This document shows positions 1-11,478 of a stretch of DNA of 64,000 nt, piece after piece. Position numbers and translations under genes: made by a program. Every line of letters begins with the position of its first letter. Position 1 is the stretch's first letter. This stretch comes from Rosellinia necatrix (lineage: Eukaryota; Ascomycota; Sordariomycetes; Xylariales; Xylariaceae). The notes under the pieces were generated by a model that was not told the DNA's origin, did not search any database, and saw only the letters and a list, made by a program, of their open reading frames with translations. The stretch is taken from NCBI GenBank assembly GCA_021209875.1, contig JAGYVD010000006.1, positions 4,216,001 through 4,280,000 of the forward strand. The letters are read 5' to 3'.

Positions 1-679
1 AGGCATCCAATCTATGAAGGGCGGGCAGAGGAGGGATGATGCGTCGTGATAGAACAGCATGAGTTGAAACATGGACGGACTCAGACCCGTGGCGTGGCAG
101 TCGGCGAGATAGCCGGCGATGTTGCGGAGGAAGTTGATGTCGAGAATGTGGTCGACGTCCTTACAGGGATCCGCCCAGGCCCGGAAGACGAGGGACTCCT
201 CAGCGGACGGGTGCGACCAGAAGCGATGACTGAGTTGACGCTGATGAATACGAAATGGCCGGAAGGAGAAAGCGAGGTGCCTATTACATACCGCTGCCCG
301 ATACCTATCTTAAGGATTCCATCATCCTTGGTTATCGCGCGTTGCTTTCCATCCAGAATCACGCCCAAAATGCCCTGCTCGACCTGAAAGTACTCGTCTT
401 GTAGGAGGTGCAAGTGCCTAGAGACAAGCTAGTCAGATGGGTTCGTCCCTTTTTGCCACAGCCGCCGATCTGTGATACTCACAAGGGCGGGCCGGACTGC
501 CCGGCCTTGACACGCGGGTTTTCGATATAATGTGTTTCACGAACGCCCCAGCGGCCATCAGCCTCGGGGAGGATATCATAGCGCGCCGCGCCGCCAGTGG
601 CCGTGAAGGAAGTCTCGGTAGCAGTGATGGAGCGGCGCAGCGGCCTAGGTGATAGCCGCAGTTGCCAGGCACGCACCAT
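1..679 (-). CDS. Cupin-domain protein, 3' end beyond window
   Basis: Three exons on the minus strand: 679-483, 417-292 and 229-1, with introns 418-482 (65 bp) and 230-291 (62 bp), both GT-AG and both phase 2. The spliced protein begins MVRAWQLRLSP and contains HLHLLQDEYF, then GILGVILDGK and HRFWSHPS, the conserved cupin_2 half-motifs (two His and a Glu of the metal site, then the second His). It continues with DPCKDVDHILDINFLRNIAG and runs off the left edge after about 183 residues. Fungal proteins of this type are small cupins of unknown reaction, often beside biosynthetic clusters. An ATG at 712 in the same frame would add 11 residues; I prefer 679. Cupin identity is well supported, the substrate is unknown, and membership of the cluster is inferred from position only. 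Confidence 0.8.
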
Positions 680-2127
680 ATTGGAGGATGGTTGAGGGAG
701 GGTGTGTGACAAGAGCGAGGATCCGTGATACGTGCGAGCGCGTGTGTTTGAACTGCTGGATCACTACTAAGGAATTACGCAAGCTATCTATCATACGCCA
801 TCGGGGCAGTGATATATGTTTCCCAGCTTCACATCAATAATAGGATCCCCGTAGGGTCTGCACCATTCAGTCTAGCTCACTGCGGCCGGTGCTGGGTTGA
901 TTTGCCCGGGCCATGCAGACCGGACTATCTGCCTGGAGAACTTCGGCACTCGTGTAAGCAGACTTAGTAGTACCTCGTCGCCGGCCAGCTACATAAGCAC
1001 TACTCGGCAGCTTACCTGCACATTTCGTGAACCGTGAGGCCAGAGATGCGTCAAGTCGAGTTCCTCGCCACACACAATGCGGCCCCTGGCGAGATCGGCA
1101 TCTGTGCCCTGATCCCACGTCGAAGCTCTCGTAAGATACCCCATCAACCGGATGGGCTGATGTTTTACTCTTCCTGAGCTGATGTGGCTAGATTGTACGA
1201 TAGGAGATCTTATTTCTGGTGCCATAGCGATTGGACAGTGAAGCCGTTCTGCATTGGGCAGGCCGGGTACTTACTTTTAGTTATAGCCTATAAGGGATGG
1301 GGTAACACTGTAACAGTGTACCGCAATGCGCATGGCGTCGTGGACGGCAGGTGATTAACGCCACTGCTAACCCCAATAAGCTTATCTAGTTACTTCACAA
1401 CCCTTACCTACCACCGAACAGCCACTTGGCGTTGATCGCCCTTTGAATAACTTATAAATCACAGCCCTGCCTGACGTGGAACTGTCTATCATGGGCTGGG
1501 CGAGCTAGTCTAACATCGATGTTGTTCAGGTATATGTTCTCGTAGCACACCGCCAATACCGTCTATAATACAGGTCATTTTACGAGTACCAGGTAATGCG
1601 GAGGATGCTGTTAGACCATAATCAGATTGGAATCATAAGCTATAACCAGACATTGTCACTGAAAAAGTACATAATATCACTATAGAGGCCAGCGCGGTTG
1701 CTCTAGACCTAGTCGGCATAATCTCATTGTTTAAGAGGCAATGGAAAAGGGGTCTGTCGGCGTTAGTAGTTAAAACAGGATTAGAAGGACCACATTTGAG
1801 ACACGGCACTAATGCGACGAAATAGGCAGAATCTAGATTTATTCAGAATGTAGCTAGTCGAGGGGGAAATACAGCTCGGGCAGCTTCGTGGTGTAGTACG
1901 TAGTCATGTAAAGTCCGGTCTTGGGCGTATACGTGAGCGAGATGAAGGTGTGCGTGCCGCCAGCGGTAGAAAGCGGGTGTTTGGGACTATATCGTCCATT
2001 AAGTCAGTTTTTCGCGCGAGCAATCAAACGGCGCCCAATGCAAAATTATTACAGATCAAAAAGACAACAATGACAATGGTGATTAAAAAGAAAAATAAAA
2101 AAATTAAAAACAAGTCCGAATATGCAC
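680..2127. other. Intergenic, no supported gene
   Basis: No reading frame here shows a recognisable domain or plausible exon structure. Composition is ordinary, apart from an A-rich stretch near 2080-2115 just past the prenyltransferase stop, which may be its 3' untranslated region or terminator. Confidence 0.5.
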
Positions 2128-3369
2128 TTACAATGTCGCAGCTAGATCAGATTGGTAGCTTGCTGCCAGCTCGGGGTGTCCATGGGCGCGGAACCAGGCG
2201 GCCATGAGCTCGCCGATCTCGGCATCTGTCTTGCCGAGCTCCCAGACAGGGATATGCAGTTTGACCTCGATATCCGGCGCCGCCGCCCCGTCGGCAAGCG
2301 GCAGCGGCGTAGGGCGCATCTCGTACACGAGTACGCAGCCGTGGTTGCCGAGGACGACCTTGTCGTCGGCGCCGGGGTCCGCGCCATCGAGGCCGAAGAG
2401 GTGGTACCAGAAGTCGCGGATGGCCGTGAGACACTCGGCGACGACGGGCCCGCGTAGGCGGCCGCCGAGGTGGAACATGTCGTGGGCCTTGGCCAGCGTG
2501 TTGGCCTCGCTGCGCACGTACACCTTGACGCGCGACGCGGCGTCCGCGACAACACAGTCGTTGGACAGCAGCGCGATCTCCGGCGCCGCGCCGGGCGCGA
2601 ACGACGCCGTGTCGAGATAATCGTTGAGCGCCGCCACGGACGGCTCGTACGAGCCCAGCGGTCCGCTGCACGCCCGGATCGCGTCCGACACGATCTGCCG
2701 CGCCGGTATGCCCGTGTGCAGCGCGCGCCAGTGCGGCAAGAAGTACGCCTTGGCCACGGCGCGGCCGGCCCGGTCGAGGTCGAACGCGACCCAGACACGG
2801 CTGCGGGGGAAGTCCGCGGGGTGCTTCGCCGCCGCCGCCTCGATGCCCTCGTCTGGGATGTGGGTCGCCGCGAGGAAGTCGTTGAAGCGCGCCAGGTCGA
2901 GGCCCGGGACGTCCGGGGAGATGGCCGTCAGAAACTCCCGGGCGCCGAGCTGGTTCAGGGGGTCCGCGGGTGTGCCGGACTTGCTCGACGTCGGCTCGAG
3001 CGTGAAGCGCACCGTCTGGCGCGGGCTCTTCTCCTTCCAGTTGATGCTGTACTCCACCGCGCTCCGGTCGTAGGTGAGCCAGGACCCGTAGAAGGGCTGG
3101 CCGCTAATCGGCCGCGGCCCCAGCGCGGCGGGTATCCATTTCTGGAACCAGCGCAGGTATTGGAGCTGTACGTCGTGGGGGTACTCTCTGTTCTGGAGGA
3201 GTGTGGCCAGGGGGTCGGCCAGGACACTCCACCAGAATTGTCGGTCTTCGTAGTTTATCTGGGCCTCTTTCCTGACCTGGCTCAGTGCGAGTAGACTTGG
3301 GCTAGTGCCATTGGCCTTCTTGGTCGGGACAGTCATAATTTCGGTATGCGACGACGTACTCTTCGTCAT
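2128..3369 (-). CDS. DMATS-type aromatic (indole) prenyltransferase
   Basis: Intronless, 413 aa, Trp_DMAT/ABBA-fold family, which transfers dimethylallyl (or longer prenyl) groups to an aromatic ring without needing a DDxxD motif. Visible family landmarks are the N-terminal FWWSVLADPLATLL, the ALGPRP turn, SINWKE followed by TVRFTLEP (the Glu in this position is the conserved acceptor-binding/base residue), GTPADPLNQ, and the diphosphate-binding strands AKAYFLPHWRA, RVKVYVR and EVKLHIPV. Length is near the usual 420-460 aa. I chose the ATG at 3369; the longer frame to 3387 begins only with GTG. A second ATG at 3336 is possible. GC-rich codon use contrasts with the AT-richer flanks. It is the only scaffold-type biosynthetic enzyme in the window, so probably the defining enzyme of the cluster. 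The acceptor (tryptophan, a cyclic dipeptide, tyrosine, a polyphenol) cannot be told from sequence by eye. Confidence 0.93.
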   Translation of the reverse strand: MTKSTSSHTEIMTVPTKKANGTSPSLLALSQVRKEAQINYEDRQFWWSVLADPLATLLQNREYPHDVQLQYLRWFQKWIPAALGPRPISGQPFYGSWLTYDRSAVEYSINWKEKSPRQTVRFTLEPTSSKSGTPADPLNQLGAREFLTAISPDVPGLDLARFNDFLAATHIPDEGIEAAAAKHPADFPRSRVWVAFDLDRAGRAVAKAYFLPHWRALHTGIPARQIVSDAIRACSGPLGSYEPSVAALNDYLDTASFAPGAAPEIALLSNDCVVADAASRVKVYVRSEANTLAKAHDMFHLGGRLRGPVVAECLTAIRDFWYHLFGLDGADPGADDKVVLGNHGCVLVYEMRPTPLPLADGAAAPDIEVKLHIPVWELGKTDAEIGELMAAWFRAHGHPELAASYQSDLAATL

Positions 3370-4841
3370 AGCGCAGGGGGTATGCACGCTGAGAGCCGAG
3401 GTATGAAGTTGTCTTCCACAAAGATATATAGAGCCGTATATATAAGATAGTCCGAAATGTGTACTTGTTGTCGTTCTTGACTTCGTGTATGCTGACCAAT
3501 ATAGAAAATCTTCAAATCGCGAACTGAAGCATTACATGTAATCCAATGGCCTTTCGTTTGGTTCTTTTACATCTTGTGATATGGGATACTGCCTCGAGAT
3601 AGATGGCCCGTGATTTTTCCACGCCAATTTGGACAATACATCCAGATATTAGTCGATGATCCGTAATTATTACTCATGTCGACTAGCAGGAGTCGCTGCG
3701 TCGGAGTTAATTCACATTGCATTGCACCAACCCCGCAAACGGCTATCATGCATTGCGTCGGGTGACGAAAGTCCGGTTCAAACTCCGTCTTCCATACCGC
3801 ATTTTAGTGCGGGCTCGGACGTGATATATCTCATACATCCTTCAGAAGCCACGGCGTTACAGAAAAAACGACGTCGTTAATCCAGAGTTAGGATTAATAG
3901 TATACAAGCGGCCTACTATTCCGTCACAGACTGAATATGCTCGATTTTCTGCCGGTCGTCGCTATCAGGCAGTGTGCCTGAGCTGATAGCGAACGGCCAG
4001 CATACAGAGAGGACCTCTCTCTTTATTGTAAAGTGTTTAGACACATAGCCTATACTGCGACAAGTCAAGATCATCTATTGAAGTGAACCACCTGTATTTA
4101 GTCGTGCATAACAATAGCGGCTCCGTTGGAGATTAGTCGTCCTTACGCTTCCAACTGTAAAGCATTTTTGTTCGCGCACATAAGGGATGAGACGATCAAT
4201 GAGGTACAAGGAAATACAAATCAATTCGAGTAATTCACAGGGAATATTGGTCCAAAAACAGTCTGTAGAAGTGAAGCTTCAAAATTACATGGATATGTGC
4301 CAGTTTAGACCTTAGTATTCACTTCCCTACTGCCCCAGTCACAATACCCTACTTCACTATAGTGTAGTAACCAAGGGTAGGAAGGTACAGTAAATCTGTG
4401 TTTCCCCAGTTCCGCATGAGTATATTCATAATATGATGGTAAGAAAAGTTCTGTTCCTAACGGGATCATACAAATTCATCACCATTTTCTGTTGTGAAAT
4501 GCAGGTTTTTAGGGTTGGTTATTCGAATGCATTTATACATCATAATTTGATTTGAGCTGGGTAAATTAAATAGCTTACAAGCCAAGCCCAGCCAATCATT
4601 TGTGACTTATGGTAGGTGATACCTATATATAACATCAAAAACTTCCGCTATCATGCGGGTGATAATACAACGGCCCCCTTTTGTCATAGAACGGTGCTGC
4701 AGCACTAACCATGCACCGCCGCCACTGGGATAGCCAAAGTAGAATGTTATCAAGTTGAGCATTGTACTACCTGCAGCCACTTCTATCCTGTCACAATCGT
4801 ACTGTTACACATTGAGTCTCATGCATAGCTATATCAACCCC
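3370..4841. other. Intergenic / promoter region of the prenyltransferase
   Basis: A TATA-like run (atatatagagccgtatatat, 3423-3442) lies about 60 bp upstream of the prenyltransferase ATG on its minus-strand promoter side. The rest, AT-rich around 4150-4640, shows no convincing coding frame. Confidence 0.45.
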
Positions 4842-6498
4842 CTAGACGAAATTAGGCAGAATCGCACATCGACTCATGATCGAGGTCAGTTTGTCCCAGT
4901 AGCTTATACTACTGCCATCCGCGAGATCGTCCTGGGCCCAGATGGCCTGCAGCTGCATCTTTGTATAACCATAAGAGCGAGAGTCTCCCTTCTCCGTCCT
5001 GGCTATGAGGTCCAGCAGGGCGACGCGCTGCTCGTCCGACCGCGCCTCGCATCCGAGGATGAAGACTGGGAACTGTGGCCTGCAGGAACTCAAACGCGTG
5101 GAGATCGAGAAGGCGCGTTCTACGTACTGTTGTGTCCTGGTAGGCTCGTTAAGGATGTCTTCGCATGCGCGGCCGAGATAGAGCTGCATGGCTAGTTGGT
5201 ACAACTGCAGAAGCAGGGCAGCATCCCCCCCTGACCTTGAATCGCTATCAGTAAGGGACTGTGAGATGGGCACGCTTCTAATTCTCCAGCTGAGTACGTT
5301 TAAGAAACCTTTAAACTCGTCCTTGTTTGTGTTTTCCGGCGGGGTTGCATCCATGGGTATTGCGTCGCATATTTTTGATAATAGCTCTAGCATGGAGAAT
5401 GCAGACTTGTCCATGAGAGAATCCTGGAAGCCTATGTCAATAGCAAACCGTGTATGTTATCGGAAATCACGTACCTTTGTCCAGAAAACGTCCTTCGGAG
5501 TCGTTAGAGCCACATCGACCTCCTCCCTATTCCAGTGCCGTAGCGAGAAACGCGTTAGCACATCGTGGTAGTGCACCCAATCCAATACGGCAGTTACCTC
5601 GGGGCCAAGCTCCCGAAGATTACTAGCGCAAAAGACATCGATGACCTTCTTAGCATTGCAGATGTACATCATCCACTGGCCGGAAGTGCACGAGACATGG
5701 TGGATCTCAAAAGAGCAAAGTACCATTGCCGTGGCGGCGTGCTCGACCGTCTCCTTGGGGCTTAACCCTTGATTTGTCCCACTCGAAGCTTCAGCTAAGC
5801 TTCGTAGTGCAGTGATCTTCAACTCTACGGCCTGGGCGTTCATCCCATACCGGTGGACTGAAGCGAAGGCCAGCAGGGCCCTCAGCAACGCCTTGGACGA
5901 CGCCGTATTGCTCGTAAGTGCAATGCGAATTAAGACCTCGCCGACGTCGGTGCTGTCTTGGCCAAAGGTAGCCAAGGACCTGGATGCTACATGTTGGACT
6001 ACATGCGGTATCCATGCATTCATTGATTAGCCTGACGAGCCGGCTATGCGAGCTATGAGAGCTATGCGAGTAGATGGGACGTACAGTACTCGAAGAGCTC
6101 CCAGTCAAGAACCTCTAGCTGGAAAGGGTTCCAGATGCTACTGGGCACGTCTAGCCGAGAGCGGGCACTGTGCCCCGGCGAAGAGTTTGCTAGACTGCGG
6201 TGTAACTCAACATCCGAGGAGGATATGTTGACAAAGCGTGCATCAGATACGCGGGCAACATTTACGCCTGGTGGCGGCGCCGTCGGCGGTTTCACGACCA
6301 TGGCACGACGGCGGTCGCTCGCTCGCGGCCACGATAGGCGGAGACTGTGGCATGTGGGTGTACTGCCATCGCAGCTGATGCCACGATCTGAGGTCAGCGA
6401 CGGAGTTAGTATTCTCCTCTCCATGACGATGCACGCAGAGACATGGCTTAATACCTACCTTTACATGTGCCGCAGGTCGCTGCGCCGCGTCGGCCCAT
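4842..6498 (-). CDS. Fungal C6-type transcription factor (fungal_trans_2), zinc cluster truncated
   Basis: Four exons: 6498-6459, 6387-6085, 5998-5475 and 5423-4842; introns 6388-6458, 5999-6084 and 5424-5474. The sum is 483 codons with stop (482 aa) and all phases agree. The N-terminus reads TCGTCKDRGISCDGSTPTCHS, then directly LRLSWPR. A normal Zn2Cys6 cluster has C-x2-C-x6-C-x5-12-C-x2-C-x6-8-C; here the first four Cys are present and the last two, with the usual xxGYG before LRLSWPR, are missing, consistent with an in-frame loss of about 12 codons. Downstream parts match the fungal_trans_2 (PF11951) regulatory domain: IWNPFQLEVLDWELFEY, QHVASRSLATFG, ALLAFASVHRYG, CSFEIHHVSCTSGQWMMYI, FILGCEARSDEQR, LQAIWAQDDLADG and a terminal RCAILPNFV. 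It is probably the cluster-specific regulator by position, but DNA binding may be lost. Confidence 0.8.
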
Positions 6499-7579
6499 GA
6501 TCACCTAGGTAACTCACCGGAACGAGACAGAGGAGAGGGGTTTTGCAGGAACTGGCTGATTAGGTACAAATTGACTGGTGGCAGACTAGGTCTGTTTTAT
6601 ATACTTGCCTCTTCTGACAGAGGTGTGTTACACAGCATATGCAAGCATTCCTAACGCCCACGCCCCCGCTTATATACTCTACTGTATTTACCGATCAGAC
6701 TACTGCAGGCTGGGGCAGGGATTGCGACTTCGGGCCCCACGCGCCGCACACTGTACACATGTACATATACCTTGATACTTGCCTCTTCTTTCAGATCTGT
6801 GTTACACGGCATAAGCGAGACCTATAAGCGGGACCCAGTCCGGCTTGCAGATCGGGCGACGGGCGCAAGGATTACCACTAGGTTCCGAAGTGTCAGGGCC
6901 CACCGACCGTTCCGTCCACGCCCCGAACACCTCTCCCTACACACCCTCGACAGCCGGGACCCGTTATCCGCCTATTGACGGAGGCGCCGCCCGGCCATTC
7001 CCGCCCCAGGTCCCAGGCCTCAGTGCCGTGGCGTGGGATGGGACACCCTACCCTGCCGATATTATATCATCACTGCACGAAGCTGAATTTAATGTTAGGT
7101 TGAGGCATTTTTACCAAACTAGAGGGAACTGTACCTACATGTCCGCACACCCGAAGGCCTCGAAGTAGGCAGGCACGGTAGTAAACGCCGTGATAGAGCT
7201 CGATCCAAAAATAACATTTTAAAACCGCCGCAGGCCTGTGTCTAAGTAAGCCCATGACTACTTGTAGACATGCTTAGTCTGACCAATACTCGCATCAATG
7301 GTCCAGGGCTCATACCAACATACAATGTCCTTCCTCTCAACGCCACGGATGAAGATAGGATTCAGCTCGTTAAGCGAAACTTACATCGATGACTCGGTAT
7401 GGCCCGGATGAGGATTCAGGCTCGTGGCAGGGGTCGGCTCAGGCCCAGCCTCAGGGAAAGGGGGACCATGTTAAATTGGACAGAATGCCGGCATTTTAAA
7501 TGGAAGAGATCGTGAGCTGGCGATACTATCGCATTCGGCTGTGCTATCGTGAACGCGGCTGCAGAATTCCGAGATCAGA
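6499..7579. other. Intergenic between divergent regulator and FAD oxidase
   Basis: A shared upstream region for the regulator (minus) and the FAD-linked oxidoreductase (plus). It contains a 42-bp imperfect direct repeat (listed separately). Short frames around 6640-7170 have no recognisable content. Confidence 0.5.
6601..6816 (+). repeat. Imperfect 42-bp direct repeat pair in the shared promoter region
   Basis: Copies at 6601-6642 and 6775-6816, both starting ATACTTGCCTCTTCT and sharing TGTGTTACAC, about 36 of 42 positions identical, spaced 174 bp apart. It lies between the divergent regulator and the FAD oxidase genes. It could be a duplicated regulatory segment or a decayed repeat; no function is shown. 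Confidence 0.6.
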
Positions 7580-9513
7580 ATGGTCCTGCTTAAGCCCCTT
7601 TTCCATGGCCTCGCGCTGCTGCTGGCGGGCGTCGTGTCTGCCAACTCCTTGAGCTACAGTAGCGAGATCCCTCGCTACTTTGAGCGCCAGCCATGCTCGA
7701 GGCGAAACCTGACAGCTGCAACTGTTCAGAATGAGTTGGGCCCGCTGCTTTCCAGCGGCGCCCTGATCTTCGGACCGGAAAACGCGGCGTGGCAGGACGC
7801 GACCGAGCGATGGAACACTTTGGCGAGGCCCACGATTCAGGTCGTGGTGCAGCCTGCACTGGAGTCCGACGTTTCGAAAATCGTGCGTTATTCCCATCTC
7901 TCTCTCGGCAAGGAGGTCTGCTGACGAAGATGTGATCAAGGTCAAATATTGTAACGCCAACAGCATCGAGTTCTTGGCGAGGAACCGCGGCCATGGGCAA
8001 GTTAGCTCTCTAAACGCCTTCAATGGGCTGGAAATTGAGTTCAGCCAACTGCGGGATATCACTATTAAGGAGGGCGGCAAGTCTGCTTTGTTTCAAGGTG
8101 GGACATACGGTGGCCAAGTGATCCAAACGCTCTGGGACGCAGGCTATGTTACCAGTGAGTTATCTTCCCCCCGAATCGGGGCATCGAATCTGTTTCTAAT
8201 CCAGTCGATCCCCAGCTACCGGAGGCACTCCATGCGTCGGCCTGATGGGAGTGGCCCTGGGCGGCGGCCACGGCCGCTACGAGGGTCTGTACGGCCTGAT
8301 CTCGGACAATTTCATCCACCTGAACGTGGTCCTGGCGGACGGTTCGGAGGTCGGGGTGAATGCCACGAGCCATTCAGATCTGTGGTGGGCCATGAAGGGC
8401 GCCGGTCACAACTTCGGCATCGTCACCAGCGTCGAGAAGGAGATCTACCCCCGCGGGCTCGACACGTGGCACTTCCACAACTACGTCTGGTCGCAGGACA
8501 AGCTCGAGACCGTCTTCGAAGAGATGAACAAATTCCACAAGAGCTGGAACGGAACCACGCCGCCGCGCATGGGCGTCAACTTCGGCTCTATCGTCATTAA
8601 CGCAACATACAGCGAAACCGAGGTAAGATTAAGTTCATGAGTCTATTAATGACCCGGCATACATACGCAAGCACGTGATCTCGGGGCCTGTCTATGAATA
8701 ATGTATGAAATATTGGTGTGCTAACCTGTGCGAAACAGGCCGTGCTGGCCTGGGGCTTCCACTACGCAGGCTCGGCGGAGGAGGCGGAGGAGCTGCTGGC
8801 GCCGTTCAACGCGATCGAGGCGCTATCGTCGGAGCAGGGCGATGCGCCGTACCCGGTGGTGGCGGGCACGACGGAGAGCGACTGCGTGGGCGGAGACATC
8901 GTCACGTCGACCGTCATGACGCAGTCGTACAACATCACCACCGAGCGCGCCCTATACGAGCAATTCAACGCCAAGATCGCCCAGTACCCCGAGCTCGCGC
9001 CCTCCGCGCTCCTGTGGCACGAGGGATACTCGACCGCGGCCGTCCAGGCTATCCCTTCGGACTCGGACGCGTATCCGCACCGGGAGGAGACGCACTTGAT
9101 GTAGGCTATCCCAACCCCTGACCCAACCTGGAACCTCCCGGCCTATCCGAGAAGGCTATGTTCCTTTTCTCTCCCTTCTTCTTCGCGCCGGTGTCCCTTG
9201 CGATGCACCATTGGACGGTTGGACTGACACGTGTTTCCCACACAGGCTCTTTACCACAACTATACCCGAAGGCTCGGACCTCGTAGACGCGGCCGAGGCC
9301 TGGGCCAAGGAGGTCTGGGACATGTGGAACGCGGGCCAGCCGGGGCGCAAGCCCAAGACGTACGTCAACTACTCGCTGACGCACCCTTATGAGACGCTCG
9401 AGGCCACGTACGGGTACGAGCCGTGGCGCCTCGAGCGCCTGCGCACGCTCAAGGCCAAGTACGACCGGCACAACAAGTTTCGGTACTACGTGCCCATAAT
9501 CTCGGAGGCGTAG
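7580..9513 (+). CDS. Secreted FAD-linked oxidoreductase, BBE-like (paralog 1)
   Basis: Five exons: 7580-7882, 7941-8154, 8216-8622, 8739-9100 and 9246-9513, totalling 517 aa with consistent phases. An N-terminal signal peptide ([21 protein letters not shown]) suggests entry to the secretory pathway. It has a PCMH-type FAD domain and a C-terminal berberine-bridge (BBE) segment ending FRYYVPI after [12 protein letters not shown]. His119 in RGHG and Cys179 in TPCVGLMG sit where bicovalent flavin attachment occurs in BBE-like enzymes, followed by the [17 protein letters not shown] segment. Such fungal enzymes perform dearomatising, cyclising or dehydrogenating oxidations in metabolite pathways, using O2 as acceptor. 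All four intron positions are shared with the paralog at 19201-20995, so the two arose by gene duplication. Substrate unknown; inferred to act on the prenylated product. Confidence 0.92.
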
Positions 9514-10444
9514 AAGGATGAGGGCGGTTTACCGACAAGGGGATATGCCGGCGTGCATGGTGTTGTTTACTCATATACAAGACCGAATAGAATGGGAGCT
9601 GCTATGTTTTGAAGAACAGTATATGCTGATCAATCGTAAAATAGATTTGAATTCTCTAGATAAAATATATTTTTTTCTGCTCGCGCATCTTCTCACATTG
9701 TACTTCACATTGTAACCGTTGCCGCGACGCCAGCCAGTCTTTGTCACCATTTCACAACGGTCCCGAGTTGTTTCTATCCATCGACATCAATGAGATGTAT
9801 TTTTTCATTCCTTAAATGCGTCTAAATCTATATTTCGTTGCGAAATGGTGCCTCTCCCAGCTGTATATATGCTTCATGAGCCCCCCAATACCCAGCAAGT
9901 GTCAGCTTAACTGTGTTTGGACGATGCGCCCTTCATCAGTGACGCTAACGATTAAATCGGCCGTGCATCCATATGCATCAATCAGTTCGCAGGCTTCACT
10001 ATTAGATTAGAGGTGCTCCTTTATCGGCAGACATCCTGCTTTTCAAGACATAAAAGTTCAAGAGAGCGTGACAGGGTTAGGAATGGTAGTGTAACTGTGC
10101 GAAATATACGTGAGATAGCCCCATTATCATGTATTGGACGACTGATTATCAATCTAGATATTCGTTGAAGTATTTCATGATAGAATGTGGACTTTCTCTT
10201 GATATCATGTTTTTTTGGCCCTGTTGAAACTCGCGGCATGTCCAATAACGAGCGCGATACCGAACTTGGACATGTCAAGTCGGCCAAGGGAAGCCCTCAC
10301 GGACGAATGGGTTTGATCGAGTTAATCGTTCACTGCATGTGCGCTGTCAAGGTGGATACAATGAAATACATGGTGACTAGGGAAAATCTATCGCGCTATT
10401 CGAACAGGCGTACCCACTGTGTACTCAGGTAGTTTCTAGGTATT
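9514..10444. other. Intergenic between paralog 1 and SDR 1
   Basis: This is the convergent 3' region of two genes. It is AT-rich near 9600-9720 (likely 3' untranslated sequence). No supported coding or RNA feature was seen. Confidence 0.5.
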
Positions 10445-11478
10445 TTACAACCATTGCTTGTTTCCCTTGTGCGACACGAACTTACCTCCGTCTTTCTCGG
10501 CTGTGGCATTTTCCCAGACTTGTACTATAGACTTCACGGCGACTTCCGGGGTGACAGGGCCCTTGAAGTCAGGCGCGTATTGCGCGAGCGCGCCGAAGAA
10601 TCCGCCTAGACCCTGGATCTGTTCTGGGGTGGCATCCTTGTAGTGTCCCACATCGACAGATCCCGGGCAGATGCCGAGGAATAGCACGCCGTCCTTCTTG
10701 TACTGGGCGCTGAACTTGGCGACCACCACGTTCAAGGCCGCCTTGGACATGGAGTACAAGGCGCTCACCTCGACACCGACGTCGTTGATGAAGTCGAGAT
10801 CGGATTGAGCACTGGAAAGAGCGATGGCCTTCTTGACGTTGCCCTTGAGGAGGAGGGGGGTAAAAGCGTTAAACAGGTGAAGCTGACCGAGGGCGTTGGT
10901 CCGGAACAGTTCAAGGGCGACATCCTCTAGCTCCTTGGGCTTCTCTCCTCTGTTCACATCATCGTATCAGCCATCGTATGAGCAAATTGCACACATACAT
11001 ACATACATACGCGCATACACGCACACGTATACACACCGAGAAAAAGAAAGAGAGAAAGAGAGAGGGTGGAGTAAACTCACATGACACTGACGGGGTAATA
11101 GGCATCGAAGAGTGAGTTGTAAGCCCCGTTGGCAATTAGGTAGTCGAGGCTACCACCTGTGATCTTGGCCGTCTCCTCGGCAGCGGCTTTGATAGTCTCG
11201 TACTTTGTGAGGTCGGCGTAGACGATGTGGATGTTGGGGCGTGAGCCGATCTCCTCGGCGACCTTCTTCTCGGTGGCGGCCTTGCCACGGACGATGCCGA
11301 CAACCAGGTTGTTCGGATCAGCGGATAGTTGCCTCAGGAACTCGAACTAGTAATCACTGGTGTTAGGCCGGGTTCGCCAGTAACGATCAAATGCAGGTCT
11401 GAGAGCCTATAGACCAGGCAACGCTTCTACACTTACACCCAGCCCCTTGGAAACTCCGGTAACGACGTAGGATGGCAT
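10445..11478 (-). CDS. Short-chain dehydrogenase/reductase (SDR 1)
   Basis: Three exons: 11478-11437, 11346-11081 and 10949-10445; introns 11347-11436 (90 bp) and 10950-11080 (131 bp); 270 aa. The first exon gives MPSYVVTGVSKGLG, the TGxxxGxG dinucleotide-binding loop at the very N-terminus, continuing FEFLRQL. The classical SDR catalytic set is visible: Asn121 (TNALG), Ser149 (LSSAQ), Tyr168 and Lys172 (YSMSK). The N-A-G motif reads ANGAY. It is a cytosolic NAD(P)-dependent oxidoreductase of the small SDR class resembling fungal 'NAD(P)-binding Rossmann' proteins. Intron 2 carries an (ACAT)n-like stretch and a purine-rich run, so it is longer than its neighbours. It could reduce or oxidise an alcohol/ketone intermediate in the cluster, but SDRs are also common housekeeping genes; cluster role is an inference from position. 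Confidence 0.88.
10990..11066. repeat. Simple repeats inside SDR 1 intron 2
   Basis: A tetranucleotide tract (acatacatacatac) followed by CA-rich sequence and then a purine-only AGAGAA-type run, all within the intron of the minus-strand SDR gene. Confidence 0.7.

Noticed and set aside
2142..3294. Long open frames on both strands overlapping the prenyltransferase
   Set aside because: They are Arg/Ala- or Val-rich shadow frames of a GC-rich gene, with no domain similarity.
4755..5571. Plus-strand frames opposite the regulator
   Set aside because: They are antisense to a gene whose minus-strand product has clear fungal_trans_2 motifs.
6639..7168. Three short plus-strand frames in the regulator/FAD oxidase intergenic region
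   Set aside because: No domain, no splice-consistent extension, biased composition.
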